Assembly: GCF_009906855.1 (NCBI RefSeq) | Contig: NZ_CP047650.1 | Span: 372,001 to 436,000, forward strand | DNA from: Xylophilus rhododendri | Lineage (GTDB): Bacteria; Pseudomonadota; Gammaproteobacteria; Burkholderiales; Burkholderiaceae_C | Direction: 5' to 3' | DNA: 64,000 nucleotides | In this document: positions 53,222 through 62,563 of the stretch, piece by piece | Layout of the letters: each line of letters begins with the position of its first letter | How positions within the stretch are numbered: the first letter of the stretch is position 1 | Notes under the pieces: generated by a model | What the model was told of the DNA's origin: nothing | The model's input: the letters and a program-made list of their open reading frames with translations, nothing else | Database searches by the model: none | Made by a program: the position numbers and the translations under genes

Positions 53222-56200
53222 ATGTTCGAAAAAATCATCCGCACCGCCATCGCCCAACGCTGGCTGGTGATGCTGGGCGTGCTCGCCATGGCCGCGCTGG
53301 GCGTGTTCAGCCTGCAGCGCCTGCCGATCGACGCGGTGCCCGACATCACCAACGTCCAGGTCCAGATCAACACCGCCGCGCCCGGCTTCTCGCCGCTGGA
53401 GGTGGAGCAGCGTGTGACCTTCCCGCTGGAGACCGCCCTGGCCGGGCTGCCGGGGCTGCAGCAGACACGTTCGCTGTCGCGCTACGGGCTGTCGCAGGTG
53501 ACGGCCATCTTCGACGACCGCAGCGATGTCTTCTTCGCCCGCCAGCTGGTCGGCGAACGCCTGCAGGCGGCGCGCGAAGCCATGCCCGCCGGCAGCAGCC
53601 CGGCCATCGGCCCCATCTCCACCGGCCTGGGCGAGATCTACCACTGGACGGTGGAGGCCGAGGAGAACGCCCGCCGCCCCGACGGCCAGCCCTACACGCC
53701 GACTGATCTGCGCGAGATCCAGGACTGGGTGATCCGGCCGCAGATGCGCACCGTCAAGGGCGTGACCGAGGTCAACACCATCGGCGGCTTCGCCCGGGAA
53801 TACCAGGTCGCCCCCGATCCCGGAAAGCTGGCCGCCTACGGCATCGGCCTGGCGGCGCTGGTCGAAGCCCTGGAGCGCAACAACGGCAATGTGGGCGCCG
53901 GCTATATAGAACGCCGCGGCGAGCAGTACCTGGTGCGGGCGCCCGGCCAGCTGCGCTCGGCCGGGGAGATCGCCGAGCTGGTGCTGCGCAGCGTGGACGG
54001 CGTGCCGGTGCGCCTGCGCGACGTGGCCACCGTGGGCCTGGGCCACGAGCTGCGCACGGGTGCCGCCACCGACAACGGCCGCGAAGTGGTGCTGGGCACC
54101 GTCTTCATGCTGATCGGCGAGAACAGCCGCACCGTGGCGCGTGCGGTGGATAAGCGCCTGGCCGAGATCAACCGCAACCTGCCGCCCGGCGTGAAGGCGG
54201 TCACGGTGTACGACCGCACGGTGCTGGTGGACAAGGCCGTCGCCACCGTGCGCTCCAACCTGCTCGAAGGCGCGGTGCTGGTGGTGGTGGTGCTGTTCCT
54301 GTTCCTGGGCAACTTCCGCGCGGCGCTGATCGCGGCGGCGGTGATTCCGCTGGCGATGCTGTTCACCTTCACCGGCATGGCCAGCCAGAAGATCAGCGCC
54401 AACCTGATGAGCCTGGGCGCGCTGGACTTCGGCATCGTGGTCGATGGCGCGGTGGTGATCGTGGAGAACTGCCTGCGCCGCCTGGCCCATGCACGCTCGG
54501 CCGCCGGCCGTGCGCTGACGCGGCAGGAGCGTTTCGACGAGGTCTTCGAGGCGGCCCGCGAGGCACGCCGGCCGCTGATCTTCGGCCAGGCCATCATCAT
54601 GGTGGTGTACCTGCCGATCTTCGCGCTGGGCGGCGTGGAGGCCCGGCTCTTCCACCCGATGGCGCTGACGGTGGTGATCGCCCTGCTGGGCGCGATGCTG
54701 CTGTCGATCAGCTTCGTGCCGGCGGCCGTCGCCCTGCTGATCCGCGACAGCGGACCCGAGACCGAAAACCGCCTGATGCGCCTGGCCCGCCGCGCCTACG
54801 CGCCGCTGCTCGACTGGACGCTGCGCACGCCCGCCGTGGTGCTGGCGCTGGCCCTGGCCTCGGTGCTGCTGGCGGGGCTGCTCTCCACCCGCCTGGGCAC
54901 CGAATTCACGCCCAGCCTGGACGAAGGCGATTTCGCCCTGCAGGCGCTGCGGCTGCCGGGCACCAGCCTGAGCCAGTCGGTGGCCATGCAGCAGCAGATC
55001 GAAAGCACGCTCAAGGCGAAGTTCCCGGAGATCGAGCGGGTCTTCGCCCGCACCGGCACGGCCGAAGTGGCGGCCGACCCGATGCCGCCCAACATTTCGG
55101 ACGGCTACATCATGCTCAGGCCCGAGGCCGACTGGCCCGAGCCGCGCCGCAGCCGGGCGCAGCTGCGGGATGCGATCGAGGAGGCGGTGGAACAGTTGCC
55201 GGGCAATGCCTACGAGTTCTCGCAGCCGATCCAGCTGCGCTTCAACGAGCTGATCTCGGGCGTGCGCAGCGATGTCGCGGTGAAGGTCTTCGGCGACGAC
55301 ATGGCCACGCTCGAAGCCACGGCCCAGCGCATCGCCGCGACACTCTCCCGCCTGCCCGGCGCGGCGGAGGTGAAGGTGGAGCAGACCAGCGGCCTGCCGA
55401 TGCTGAGCGTGGAGATCGACCGGGCCAAGGCCTCGCGCTACGGCCTGAACCTGGGCGAGGTGCAGGAGGCGGTGGCCATCGCGGTCGGCGGCCGGCCGGC
55501 GGGGCTGGTCTTCGAGGGCGACCGGCGGTTTCCCATCGTGGTGCGCTGGCCGGATGCGGCGCGCAGCGATCCGGAAGCGATCCGGCGCCTGCCGATCGCC
55601 CTGCCCGCATCGGGCGAGAACCCTGGCCGGGCGCGCTTCATTCCGCTCGGCGACATCGCCACGCTGGAGACGGCCGCCGCACCCAACCAGTTCAGCCGCG
55701 AGGACGGCAAGCGCCGGGTGGTCGTCAGCGCCAATGTGCGCGGCCGCGACCTGGGCTCCTTCATGGCCGAGGCGCGCGAGTCGGTCGGCCGGCTGCCGCT
55801 GCCCTCCGGCTACTGGATCGGCTGGGGCGGGCAGTTCGAGAACCTGCAGTCGGCATCGCAGCGGCTGCGGCTGGTCGTGCCGCTGGCACTCGGCCTGGTG
55901 CTGGTGCTGCTGTTCGCGATGTTCGGCAATGTCCGCGACGGGCTGCTGGTCTTCACCGGCATTCCCTTCGCGCTGACCGGCGGGGTGCTGGCGCTGTGGC
56001 TGCGCGGCATACCGCTGTCGATCTCGGCGGCGGTGGGCTTCATCGCGCTGTCGGGCGTGGCGGTGCTCAATGGGCTGGTGATGCTGAGCTTCGTGCGCCA
56101 GGCGAGGCAGGAAGGCGCGGCGCTGGAGGTGGCGGTGCGTGAAGGCGCACTCTCGCGCCTGCGGCCGGTGTTGATGACGGCCCTGGTGGCGTCGCTGGGT

Positions 56201-56386
56201 TTCGTGCCCATGGCGCTGGCCACCGGCACCGGCGCGGAAGTGCAGCGGCCGCTGGCCACGGTGGTGATCGGCGGCATTCTTTCCTCCACCGCGCTGACGT
56301 TGCTGGTGCTGCCCCTGCTCTACCGGATGGCGCATCGCGCTGCGGAAAAATGGTCTGGCGCAGCACGGGAAAACCATGACGCATGA
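53222..56386 (+). CDS. czcA: CzcA-type heavy-metal RND efflux pump
   Basis: 1054 residues, the normal length. RND inner-membrane pump with 12 helices and two periplasmic loops. VPDITNVQVQINTAAPG near residue 40 is typical of the heavy-metal subfamily. The TM4 signature DFGIVVDGAVVIVEN (about residues 401-415) fits the HME1 pattern DFGxxxDGAxxxxEN, which is linked to Zn/Co/Cd export. It is driven by protons and works with CzcB and CzcC. A regulator pair (CzcRS) was not seen nearby. Confidence 0.94.
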   Translation: MFEKIIRTAIAQRWLVMLGVLAMAALGVFSLQRLPIDAVPDITNVQVQINTAAPGFSPLEVEQRVTFPLETALAGLPGLQQTRSLSRYGLSQVTAIFDDRSDVFFARQLVGERLQAAREAMPAGSSPAIGPISTGLGEIYHWTVEAEENARRPDGQPYTPTDLREIQDWVIRPQMRTVKGVTEVNTIGGFAREYQVAPDPGKLAAYGIGLAALVEALERNNGNVGAGYIERRGEQYLVRAPGQLRSAGEIAELVLRSVDGVPVRLRDVATVGLGHELRTGAATDNGREVVLGTVFMLIGENSRTVARAVDKRLAEINRNLPPGVKAVTVYDRTVLVDKAVATVRSNLLEGAVLVVVVLFLFLGNFRAALIAAAVIPLAMLFTFTGMASQKISANLMSLGALDFGIVVDGAVVIVENCLRRLAHARSAAGRALTRQERFDEVFEAAREARRPLIFGQAIIMVVYLPIFALGGVEARLFHPMALTVVIALLGAMLLSISFVPAAVALLIRDSGPETENRLMRLARRAYAPLLDWTLRTPAVVLALALASVLLAGLLSTRLGTEFTPSLDEGDFALQALRLPGTSLSQSVAMQQQIESTLKAKFPEIERVFARTGTAEVAADPMPPNISDGYIMLRPEADWPEPRRSRAQLRDAIEEAVEQLPGNAYEFSQPIQLRFNELISGVRSDVAVKVFGDDMATLEATAQRIAATLSRLPGAAEVKVEQTSGLPMLSVEIDRAKASRYGLNLGEVQEAVAIAVGGRPAGLVFEGDRRFPIVVRWPDAARSDPEAIRRLPIALPASGENPGRARFIPLGDIATLETAAAPNQFSREDGKRRVVVSANVRGRDLGSFMAEARESVGRLPLPSGYWIGWGGQFENLQSASQRLRLVVPLALGLVLVLLFAMFGNVRDGLLVFTGIPFALTGGVLALWLRGIPLSISAAVGFIALSGVAVLNGLVMLSFVRQARQEGAALEVAVREGALSRLRPVLMTALVASLGFVPMALATGTGAEVQRPLATVVIGGILSSTALTLLVLPLLYRMAHRAAEKWSGAARENHDA

Positions 56387-56508
56387 GCTTTTCCGAAATA
56401 TTCTTCGCAGGCAACGGAAAAAAGCCGCTTCCACACGGATAATGCAACCCGTTGCGCGCGCCAGCTGCGCACCGCCAGTGATCGGATCGTTTCTAGCTAC
56501 AGGGCATC

Positions 56509-56538
56509 TTGCTTTGGTTCGGGACTCCATCGCATATT
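56509..56538 (+). promoter_or_regulatory. Putative sigma-70 promoter of RRM protein gene
   Basis: TTGCTT (56509-56514) and CATATT (56533-56538) are separated by 18 bp and lie 23 bp before the start codon, leaving a short, AT-rich leader. Matches to consensus are moderate. Confidence 0.45.
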
Positions 56539-56560
56539 AATCAGGTTCAATTGGGTCCTA

Positions 56561-57208
56561 ATGGGCAAGAAACTCTACGTAGGCAATCTGTCCTACCAAA
56601 TCCGCGACAACGATCTGCAAGATGCGTTTGGTCAATTCGGCGCCGTCGTCAGCGCACGCGTCATGATGGAACGCGAAACCGGCCGCTCCAAGGGCTTCGG
56701 CTTTGTGGAAATGGGCAGTGACGACGAGGCGCTCGCCGCCATCGAAGGCATGAACGGCAAGCAACTCGACGGTCGTGCACTCACCGTGAACGAAGCACGT
56801 CCGATGGAACCCCGTCCTGCCGGCGGCGGTTACGGCGGCGGCGGCCGCAGTGGCGGCGGTGGCGGCTACGGCGGCGGTGGTGGTGGTTACGGCGGCGGTG
56901 GCGGCGGCTACGGCGGCGGTGGCCGCAGCGGCGGCGGCGGTGGTGGCGGCTACGGTGGTGGCGGCGGCGGCGGTTACGGCGGTGGCCGTAGCGGCGGCGG
57001 CGGTGGCTACGGTGGCGGCAACAGCGGTGGTGGCGGCTACGGCGCCAGCAACTCCGGCGGCGGCTACGGCGGCAACGCTGGTGGCGGCTACGGTGGTGGC
57101 AATGCCGGCGGCTACGGCGGCGGCAATGCGGCCCCCCGCGGCGGCTACGGCCGTGACCGCGGCGGCGAGCGCGATCGCAGCGCCGGCGGCGAAGACGACA
57201 GCTACTAA
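56561..57208 (+). CDS. Glycine-rich RRM RNA-binding protein
   Basis: 215 residues. RRM at 1-82 with RNP2 LYVGNL (5-10) and RNP1 KGFGFVEM (44-51). From about residue 88 the chain is a low-complexity Gly/Tyr/Arg/Ser/Asn tail built on GGGYGGGG and RSGGG repeats, ending in a charged segment (RDRGGERDRSAGGEDD). The fold and tail recall cyanobacterial and plant cold-induced RNA-binding proteins; betaproteobacterial homologues have similar but usually shorter tails. It probably binds RNA and may condense. Single-gene unit with its own promoter and terminator. Confidence 0.93.
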   Translation: MGKKLYVGNLSYQIRDNDLQDAFGQFGAVVSARVMMERETGRSKGFGFVEMGSDDEALAAIEGMNGKQLDGRALTVNEARPMEPRPAGGGYGGGGRSGGGGGYGGGGGGYGGGGGGYGGGGRSGGGGGGGYGGGGGGGYGGGRSGGGGGYGGGNSGGGGYGASNSGGGYGGNAGGGYGGGNAGGYGGGNAAPRGGYGRDRGGERDRSAGGEDDSY

Positions 57209-57230
57209 GCTCTCGCTTCCTGCACAGACA

Positions 57231-57253
57231 AAAGGCTCTTCGGAGCCTTTTTC
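57231..57253 (+). terminator. Rho-independent terminator with TTCG tetraloop
   Basis: AAAGGCTC, loop TTCG, GAGCCTTT is a perfect 8-bp stem with the extra-stable UUCG loop, followed by TT. It lies about 22 nt after the RRM gene stop. Confidence 0.9.
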
Positions 57254-57355
57254 CGTTTTGGAACCCGTCGCTTTTTATCGGCCAGAATCGCGCATGAAAA
57301 CCTGCTGCCTCGCACTGCGTTTGTTCCGGGCAATGGCCATCCAGGGCTGGCGGCC

Positions 57356-58108
57356 ATGAAACATCCCCTGCCCTGGCTGGAGCCCGGCGACGGCTTTCCG
57401 CCCCTGGCCAGCGCCTGGGGGCCGGACGCCCCGGCGCCCGGCCTGCTGGCCGCCGGCGGCGCGCTCGACGTGGCCCATCTGCTGCGCGCCTACCGCTCGG
57501 GCATCTTTCCCTGGTTCAGCCAGGGCCAACCCATCCTGTGGTGGAGCCCCGATCCACGCATGGTGCTGCGCACCGCCAACTTCCGCCTGCATCGCTCCCT
57601 GCGCAAGACCCTGCTGGCCTTCGGCCAGACGCCCGGCTGCGAGATCCGTTTCGACCACGACTTCGCCGCCGTCATCGCCGCCTGCTCCGCCGCGCCGCGC
57701 GCCGGCCAGGACGGCACCTGGATCCTGCCGGAGATGGTGCGCGCCTACACCGCGCTGCACCGCGCCGGCCATGCGCACAGCGTGGAGACCTGGATAGACG
57801 GCGAACTCGCCGGCGGCCTGTACTGCGTGAACGTGGGCGGCGCGGTCTTCGGCGAATCGATGTTCGCGCGCCGCACCGATGCCTCCAAGATCGCGCTGGC
57901 CAGCCTGGTCGCCTTCTGCCTGGCGCAGGGCATTCCCACCATCGACTGCCAGCAGAACACCCGCCATCTGGCCTCGCTCGGCGCCGCCGAAATCGCACGG
58001 GATTCTTTCGCCGCCGAAGTAGCCGCCCGGGCCCGGGACCCGGCGCCCACGTGGAAATTCGAAACCGTATACTGGGATTCGCTCCTTTCCCGCCCGGCCA
58101 CCGCGTGA
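57356..58108 (+). CDS. aat: Leucyl/phenylalanyl-tRNA-protein transferase
   Basis: 250 residues. Aat signature: [30 protein letters not shown] near 45-70, then [45 protein letters not shown] near the C-terminus. It attaches Leu or Phe from tRNA to N-terminal Lys or Arg, marking proteins for ClpAP through the N-degron pathway. Its stop overlaps the bpt start by 4 nt (GTGA), so both transferases are made together, as in many Burkholderiales. Confidence 0.96.
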   Translation: MKHPLPWLEPGDGFPPLASAWGPDAPAPGLLAAGGALDVAHLLRAYRSGIFPWFSQGQPILWWSPDPRMVLRTANFRLHRSLRKTLLAFGQTPGCEIRFDHDFAAVIAACSAAPRAGQDGTWILPEMVRAYTALHRAGHAHSVETWIDGELAGGLYCVNVGGAVFGESMFARRTDASKIALASLVAFCLAQGIPTIDCQQNTRHLASLGAAEIARDSFAAEVAARARDPAPTWKFETVYWDSLLSRPATA

Positions 58109-58875
58109 CGCAGCTCAAGGAACTTCCCCTCCACGCCTTGCAGTTCTACGCAACGGCGCCCTACCCCTGCAGCTACCTGCCGGACCGGCAGGCGCGCTCG
58201 CAGGTGGCCACGCCCGGGCACCTGATCCACAACGACATCTACAGCGAGCTGATCGCCAAGGGCTTCCGGCGCAGCGGCATGTTCACCTACCGGCCCTACT
58301 GCGACGGCTGCCAGGCCTGCCAGCCGCTGCGGGTGCGGGTGGCCGACTTCCACCCCGACCGCAGCCAGCGCCGCGCCCAGTCGCGCCATGCCGGCCTGCA
58401 GGAGCGGGTGCTGCGCCTGTGTTTCATCCCCGAGCACTACCAGCTCTACCTGCGCTACCAGAACGGCCGCCATGCCGGCGGCGGCATGGACCACGACAGC
58501 ATCGACCAGTACACCCAGTTTTTGTTGCAGAGCCGTGTCAATTCGCGGCTGGTGGAGTTCCGCGAGCCGGCCCCGGAAGGCCAGCTCGGCACCCTGCGCA
58601 TGGTGGCCATCGTCGATGTGGTGGACGACGGCATCTCCGCCGTCTACACCTTCTACGACCCCGACCCCGCCGCCAGCTACGGCACCTACGGCGTGCTCTG
58701 GCAGATCGCCCAGGCGCGCAGCCTGGGCCTGCCCTATGTCTACCTGGGCTACTGGATCGCCCAGAGCGACAAGATGCGCTACAAGACCCGTTTTCGCCCG
58801 CACGAACTGCTGGTGGCGGGCGAGTGGCGCGAGGCCCCGGCCGAGGCGCCGGAGCCCTCCGGTGACACCGGCTGA
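58105..58875 (+). CDS. bpt: Aspartate/glutamate leucyltransferase
   Basis: 256 residues, GTG start at 58105 inside the aat stop. Bpt/ATE1-type: [16 protein letters not shown] with the conserved Cys, [30 protein letters not shown], and [18 protein letters not shown]. It puts Leu on N-terminal Asp or Glu, the second branch of the bacterial N-degron pathway. Elsewhere in Burkholderiales the pair is often followed by pyrD; here an IclR gene of a catabolic cluster follows after 49 bp. Confidence 0.94.
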   Translation: MTQLKELPLHALQFYATAPYPCSYLPDRQARSQVATPGHLIHNDIYSELIAKGFRRSGMFTYRPYCDGCQACQPLRVRVADFHPDRSQRRAQSRHAGLQERVLRLCFIPEHYQLYLRYQNGRHAGGGMDHDSIDQYTQFLLQSRVNSRLVEFREPAPEGQLGTLRMVAIVDVVDDGISAVYTFYDPDPAASYGTYGVLWQIAQARSLGLPYVYLGYWIAQSDKMRYKTRFRPHELLVAGEWREAPAEAPEPSGDTG

Positions 58876-58889
58876 TTTCACCTTATAAA
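58862..58889 (+). promoter_or_regulatory. Putative sigma-70 promoter of iclR-type gene
   Basis: GTGACA (58862-58867) and TATAAA (58884-58889) are 16 bp apart; the first element overlaps the end of bpt. A TAAAAT hexamer at 58886-58891 is an alternative -10 (18-bp spacer). The start codon is 35 bp downstream. Confidence 0.55.
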
Positions 58890-58924
58890 ATGCAGACCAT
58901 CCGAAGGCTCCGTTTGGTTCGCCC

Positions 58925-59713
58925 ATGAAAAAAACAGACAGCAGCGTTCCAGCCACCCCCAGCGTGCAGGTGCTCGAGCGCATGTTCTCGCTGATCGACG
59001 TGCTGGCCTCGCGCGAGGAAGCGATCTCCCTCAAGGAGATCAGCGAGCGCACCGGCCTGCATCCCTCCACCACCCACCGCATCCTCAACGACCTGGCGAC
59101 CGGCCGTTTCGTCGACCGCCCCGAGTCGGGCTACTACCGCCTGGGCATGCGCCTGCTGGAGCTGGGCAACCTGGTCAAGGCGCGGCTGTCGGTGCGCGAC
59201 GCGGCGCTGGGGCCGATGCGCGAGCTGCATCGGCTGATCCAGCAGCCGGTCAACCTCAGCGTGCGCCAGGGCGACGAGATCGTCTACATCGAGCGTTCCT
59301 ACAGCGAGCGCTCCGGCATGCAGGTGGTGCGCGCCATCGGCGGCCGGGCGCCGCTGCATCTGACCTCGGTCGGCAAACTCTTCCTGGCGGCCGACGATGT
59401 GCAGCGGGTGCGCGCCTACGCCACCCGCACGGGCCTCGCCGGCCACACCCGCAACAGCATCACCGAGCTGCCGGTGCTGGAGCGCGAACTCTCCCGCGTG
59501 CGCCAGTACAGCACCGCCCGCGACAACGAAGAGCTGGAACTCGGCGTGCGCTGCATGGCCGCCGGCATCTACGACGACCAGCAGAAGCTGGTGGCCGGCC
59601 TGTCGATCTCCTCCCCCGCCGACCGACTGGACGAGGGCTGGCTGGCCAAGCTCGAATCCACCGCACGCGAGATCTCCGCCTCGCTCGGCCACCAGCCGCC
59701 GGCTGCGGCCTGA
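58925..59713 (+). CDS. IclR family regulator
   Basis: 262 residues. N-terminal winged helix (about 15-75: VLERMFSLIDVLASREEAISLKEISERTGLHPSTTHRIL in parts) and the IclR effector domain (about 85-250: VNLSVRQGDEIVYIER, PLHLTSVGKLFLAA, VRCMAAGIYDD). IclR proteins control aromatic and acid catabolism as activators or repressors. It lies head to tail with a LysR gene 13 bp downstream and then with the Bug-SDR-CMD-SDR genes, so it may control the cluster jointly with LysR. Confidence 0.92.
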   Translation: MKKTDSSVPATPSVQVLERMFSLIDVLASREEAISLKEISERTGLHPSTTHRILNDLATGRFVDRPESGYYRLGMRLLELGNLVKARLSVRDAALGPMRELHRLIQQPVNLSVRQGDEIVYIERSYSERSGMQVVRAIGGRAPLHLTSVGKLFLAADDVQRVRAYATRTGLAGHTRNSITELPVLERELSRVRQYSTARDNEELELGVRCMAAGIYDDQQKLVAGLSISSPADRLDEGWLAKLESTAREISASLGHQPPAAA

Positions 59714-59726
59714 GGCCGCGCGGTCC

Positions 59727-60623
59727 ATGGAGTTCGGCACGCTCGAGATCTTCGTCGCGGCGGTCGAAGAGAAAAGCCTCTCGCGCGCCGCCGAGCGGGC
59801 CAGCTTGGTGACCTCGGCGGCCAGCAAACGCATCTCGGAACTGGAGCGGCGCCTGGGCGTCAAGCTGCTGGATCGGCACGGCCGCGGCGTCACGCCCACG
59901 CCGGCCGGCGAGGTGCTCTACCAGCAAGCGCGCGCCATCCTGCGCCAGGTCGGCCAGGCGCGCACCTCGCTGGCGGCGTTTTCGGCCAGCGGCCTGCCGC
60001 AGATCCGGCTGGTGGCCAACTCATCGACCGTGCAGCAGTTCCTGCCGCGCGAGATCAGCGCCTTCGCCCAGGTCGCGCCCGGCGCCCGCATCGACCTGAC
60101 CGAGGCCTTCAGCTACGACGTGCCGCGCCTGGTCGCCGATGGCGAGGCGGACATCGGCCTCTACCACGCCGCGCATCCGGCAGCCGGCGTGGTCTCGATG
60201 CGCTACCGCAGCGACCTGGAAGCCCTGGTGGTGCCGCTCGGCCATCCCCTGGCCGGACGCAGCAGCGTGGCCCTGGACGATGCGCTGGACTACGACTTCC
60301 TCGGCTTCTTCCCCCGCCACAGCCTGGAGGAATTCCTGCTGCTCATCGGCCCCGGCCTGTCGCGGCCGCTGCGGGTGCGGGCGCAGGTTTCCAATCCCGA
60401 AGCCCGCTGCGGCCTGGTGCGCGAGGGCCTGGGCGTGGCCATCGTGCCCTCGGCCATCGCCCGCCACCATGCCGGACGCATGGGGCTGGCGGTGATCCCC
60501 ATGACGGACGCCTGGGCGCACCGGCAGATGTGGATCTGCGTGCGGGATGCGGCCAAGCTGTCGTCCGCCGGCAAGGCTTTCCTGCAGCAGCTGCAGAGCC
60601 GCGCGGACGAGCCGCCGCCCTGA
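59727..60623 (+). CDS. LysR family regulator
   Basis: 298 residues. Helix-turn-helix FVAAVEEKSLSRAAERASLVTSAASKRISELERRLGVKLLDRH and an effector domain (PQIRLVANSSTVQQFLPREI, VREGLGVAIVPSAIARHH). Unusually it is not divergent from a target operon but lies in line between the IclR gene and the Bug operon, 95 bp before the GTG of the next gene. A 7-bp inverted repeat follows its stop. Confidence 0.9.
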   Translation: MEFGTLEIFVAAVEEKSLSRAAERASLVTSAASKRISELERRLGVKLLDRHGRGVTPTPAGEVLYQQARAILRQVGQARTSLAAFSASGLPQIRLVANSSTVQQFLPREISAFAQVAPGARIDLTEAFSYDVPRLVADGEADIGLYHAAHPAAGVVSMRYRSDLEALVVPLGHPLAGRSSVALDDALDYDFLGFFPRHSLEEFLLLIGPGLSRPLRVRAQVSNPEARCGLVREGLGVAIVPSAIARHHAGRMGLAVIPMTDAWAHRQMWICVRDAAKLSSAGKAFLQQLQSRADEPPP

Positions 60624-60636
60624 AACCGCGCTCCGG

Positions 60637-60657
60637 TGGGAAACGGAGCTTTTCCCA
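60637..60657. promoter_or_regulatory. Inverted repeat between LysR gene and Bug operon
   Basis: TGGGAAA, 7-nt spacer, TTTCCCA. It starts 13 nt after the LysR stop. The absence of a T-run argues against a simple terminator; it may be an operator for LysR or IclR at the promoter of the Bug operon. Confidence 0.4.
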
Positions 60658-60718
60658 AATTTCATAGCACGAGCGTTCTCGCTTCCTAGACTTGCTCCAT
60701 AAATCTGGAGACAAGAAC

Positions 60719-61708
60719 GTGATCGAACGACCGTTGACCCGGCGCGTGCTGCTGCGCGCCACCGCATCCGCCATGGCCGCATCGGGCCTGGCCGCACCCG
60801 CGCTGGCCGCCGATGCCTTTCCTTCCCGGCCCATCCGCCTGGTCGTGCCCTTCCCGGCCGGCGGCGGCACCGACTTGGTCGCCCGCACCCTCGGCGAAGG
60901 CATGGGCCGCGAGCTGGGCCAGCCGCTCATCATCGACAACAAGCCCGGCGGCGGCACCGTCATCGGCTCGGACACCGTCGCCAAGTCGCCGCCCGATGGC
61001 TACACCCTGCTGCTGACCACCTCGGCCCTGCCGATCAACGCCACGCTGATCCGCAAGCTGCCCTACGACACGGTGCGCGACTTCAGCCCGCTGGCCCTGG
61101 TCTGCCGCGGCCCCAACGTGCTGGTGTCGCGGCCCGACAGCCGCTACAAGACCATCGCCGACGTGATCCGCGAGGCCAAGGCCCGTCCGGGCAAGCTCAC
61201 CTACGGCTCGTCCGGCAACGGCACCGCCGTGCACCTGGCCGGCGAACTCTTCAAGAGCCTGGCCGGCATCGACATCACCCATGTGCCCTACCGCGGCGCC
61301 GGCCCCGCCATGACCGACCTGCTGGGCGGCCAGATCGATTTCGTCTTCGGCACGCCCGGCGGCACCGGCAAGTTCGTCGATTCCGGAAAGATGCGCGCCA
61401 TCGCCATCACCTCGGCCCAGCGCTCGGCCGTGTTCAAGGGCGTGCCCACCATCGCCGAGACGGTGCCGGGCTACGAGGCCGATGTCTGGTACGCCCTCTA
61501 CGCGCCCGGCAACACGCCGCCGGATCTGCTGGCGCGGCTGAACGCGGCGGTGCGCAAGTCCGCCGATGCGCCGGAGTTCAGGAAACGCGTGGAGGCCGAG
61601 GGCCTGAGCGTGGCGGTGAACACGCCGCAGGAAATGACCGCCTTCGAGCGCGCCGAGGAAGGCCGCTGGCACAAGGTGATCGTGGATGGCCACATCACCG
61701 TCGACTGA
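60719..61708 (+). CDS. Bug-type tripartite tricarboxylate substrate-binding protein
   Basis: 329 residues from GTG 60719, preceded by GGAGA; ATG 60692 is in frame but has no such site. Twin-arginine-like signal (LTRRVLLRATASAMAASGLAAPALA), then FPSRPIRLVVPFPAGGGTDLVARTL, GGGTVIGSDTVAKSPPDGYTLLL, VPYRGAGPAMTDLLGGQIDFV. First of a co-directional group with SDR, CMD-like and SDR genes; it probably binds their common substrate or acts as a sensor. Confidence 0.92.
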   Translation: MIERPLTRRVLLRATASAMAASGLAAPALAADAFPSRPIRLVVPFPAGGGTDLVARTLGEGMGRELGQPLIIDNKPGGGTVIGSDTVAKSPPDGYTLLLTTSALPINATLIRKLPYDTVRDFSPLALVCRGPNVLVSRPDSRYKTIADVIREAKARPGKLTYGSSGNGTAVHLAGELFKSLAGIDITHVPYRGAGPAMTDLLGGQIDFVFGTPGGTGKFVDSGKMRAIAITSAQRSAVFKGVPTIAETVPGYEADVWYALYAPGNTPPDLLARLNAAVRKSADAPEFRKRVEAEGLSVAVNTPQEMTAFERAEEGRWHKVIVDGHITVD

Positions 61709-61730
61709 ACCTCAAAAGGAACCAGACCCC

Positions 61731-62531
61731 ATGCCATCCCAGAGACTCGCCGGCAAGATCGCCGTCATCGTCGGCGCAGGCCAGCAGCCCGGCGGCACGC
61801 CCGGCAACGGCCGCGCCACCGCCGAAAGATTCGCCGAGGAAGGCGCCACGCTGCTGCTGGTGGACATCAACGAAGCCTGGGCCGATGACACGCGCAAAGC
61901 CGTGCAGGCCCTGGGCGCCACTGCCTCCACCTTCGTGGCCGACATCACCCGCGAGGCCGACTGCGCCGCCCTCATTGCCGCCTGCATCGAGCGTTACGGC
62001 CGCATCGACATCCTGCACAACAACGTCGGCCGCTCCAAGGGCGACAAGAAGACCGCCGAGATGGACGCCGACATGTGGGACGCCATCATGCAGATGAACC
62101 TGAAGGGCATGTTCATGACCTGCAAACACGCCCTGCCGCACATGGTGGCGCAGGGCGGGGGCAGCATCATCAACATCTCCTCGACCTCCTCGCTGTCGGG
62201 CCGGCCCACCGTCACCTACAAGACCAGCAAGGGCGCGGTCAACACCCTCACCCAGCACATCGCCTTCGAGAACGCCGCCCACGGCGTGCGCGCCAATGTG
62301 ATCGTGCCCGGGCTGATCGACACCCCCATGGCCATCGAGCGCCGCGCCCAGGAGCGCGGCGTGGACCGCAGCGTGGTGCGCGCCGAACGCGACCAGCTGG
62401 TGCCCATGGGCTTCATGGGCTCGGCACTGGACGTGGCCAACGCCGCCGTCTTCCTGGCCTCCGACGAGGCCCGCTACATCACCGGCGTGCTGCTGCCGGT
62501 CGATGGCGGCCTGCTGCTCAAGCGCGGCTGA
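61731..62531 (+). CDS. Short-chain dehydrogenase/reductase
   Basis: 266 residues. Cofactor motif in a stretched form (VGAGQQPGGTPGNGRATA), HNNVGRS, and catalytic Ser/Tyr/Lys in NISSTSSLSGRPTVTYKTSKGA, ending with GVLLPVDGGLLL. The lengthened glycine loop (about 6 extra residues) is shared with the SDR at 63097, so the two are close paralogues. ATG 61731 follows the Bug gene by 22 bp. Confidence 0.92.
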   Translation: MPSQRLAGKIAVIVGAGQQPGGTPGNGRATAERFAEEGATLLLVDINEAWADDTRKAVQALGATASTFVADITREADCAALIAACIERYGRIDILHNNVGRSKGDKKTAEMDADMWDAIMQMNLKGMFMTCKHALPHMVAQGGGSIINISSTSSLSGRPTVTYKTSKGAVNTLTQHIAFENAAHGVRANVIVPGLIDTPMAIERRAQERGVDRSVVRAERDQLVPMGFMGSALDVANAAVFLASDEARYITGVLLPVDGGLLLKRG

Positions 62532-62563
62532 TCCCTTCCCCCAACTACCGACCAAGACTAGCC

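Noticed and set aside
56369..56395. Terminator after czcA from GGAAAA/TTTTCC arms
   Set aside because: The arms lie partly in the coding end with a 15-nt spacer and no T-run; too weak to call.
53210..56530. 1,106-codon open frame opposite czcA
   Set aside because: Antisense of a clear RND pump; composition is Arg/His/Gln/Ala-rich without any domain. Long antisense frames are normal at this base composition.
56820..57170. CRISPR or tandem-repeat array
   Set aside because: The repeats are in-frame Gly codons of the RRM protein tail, irregular in length and without spacers.
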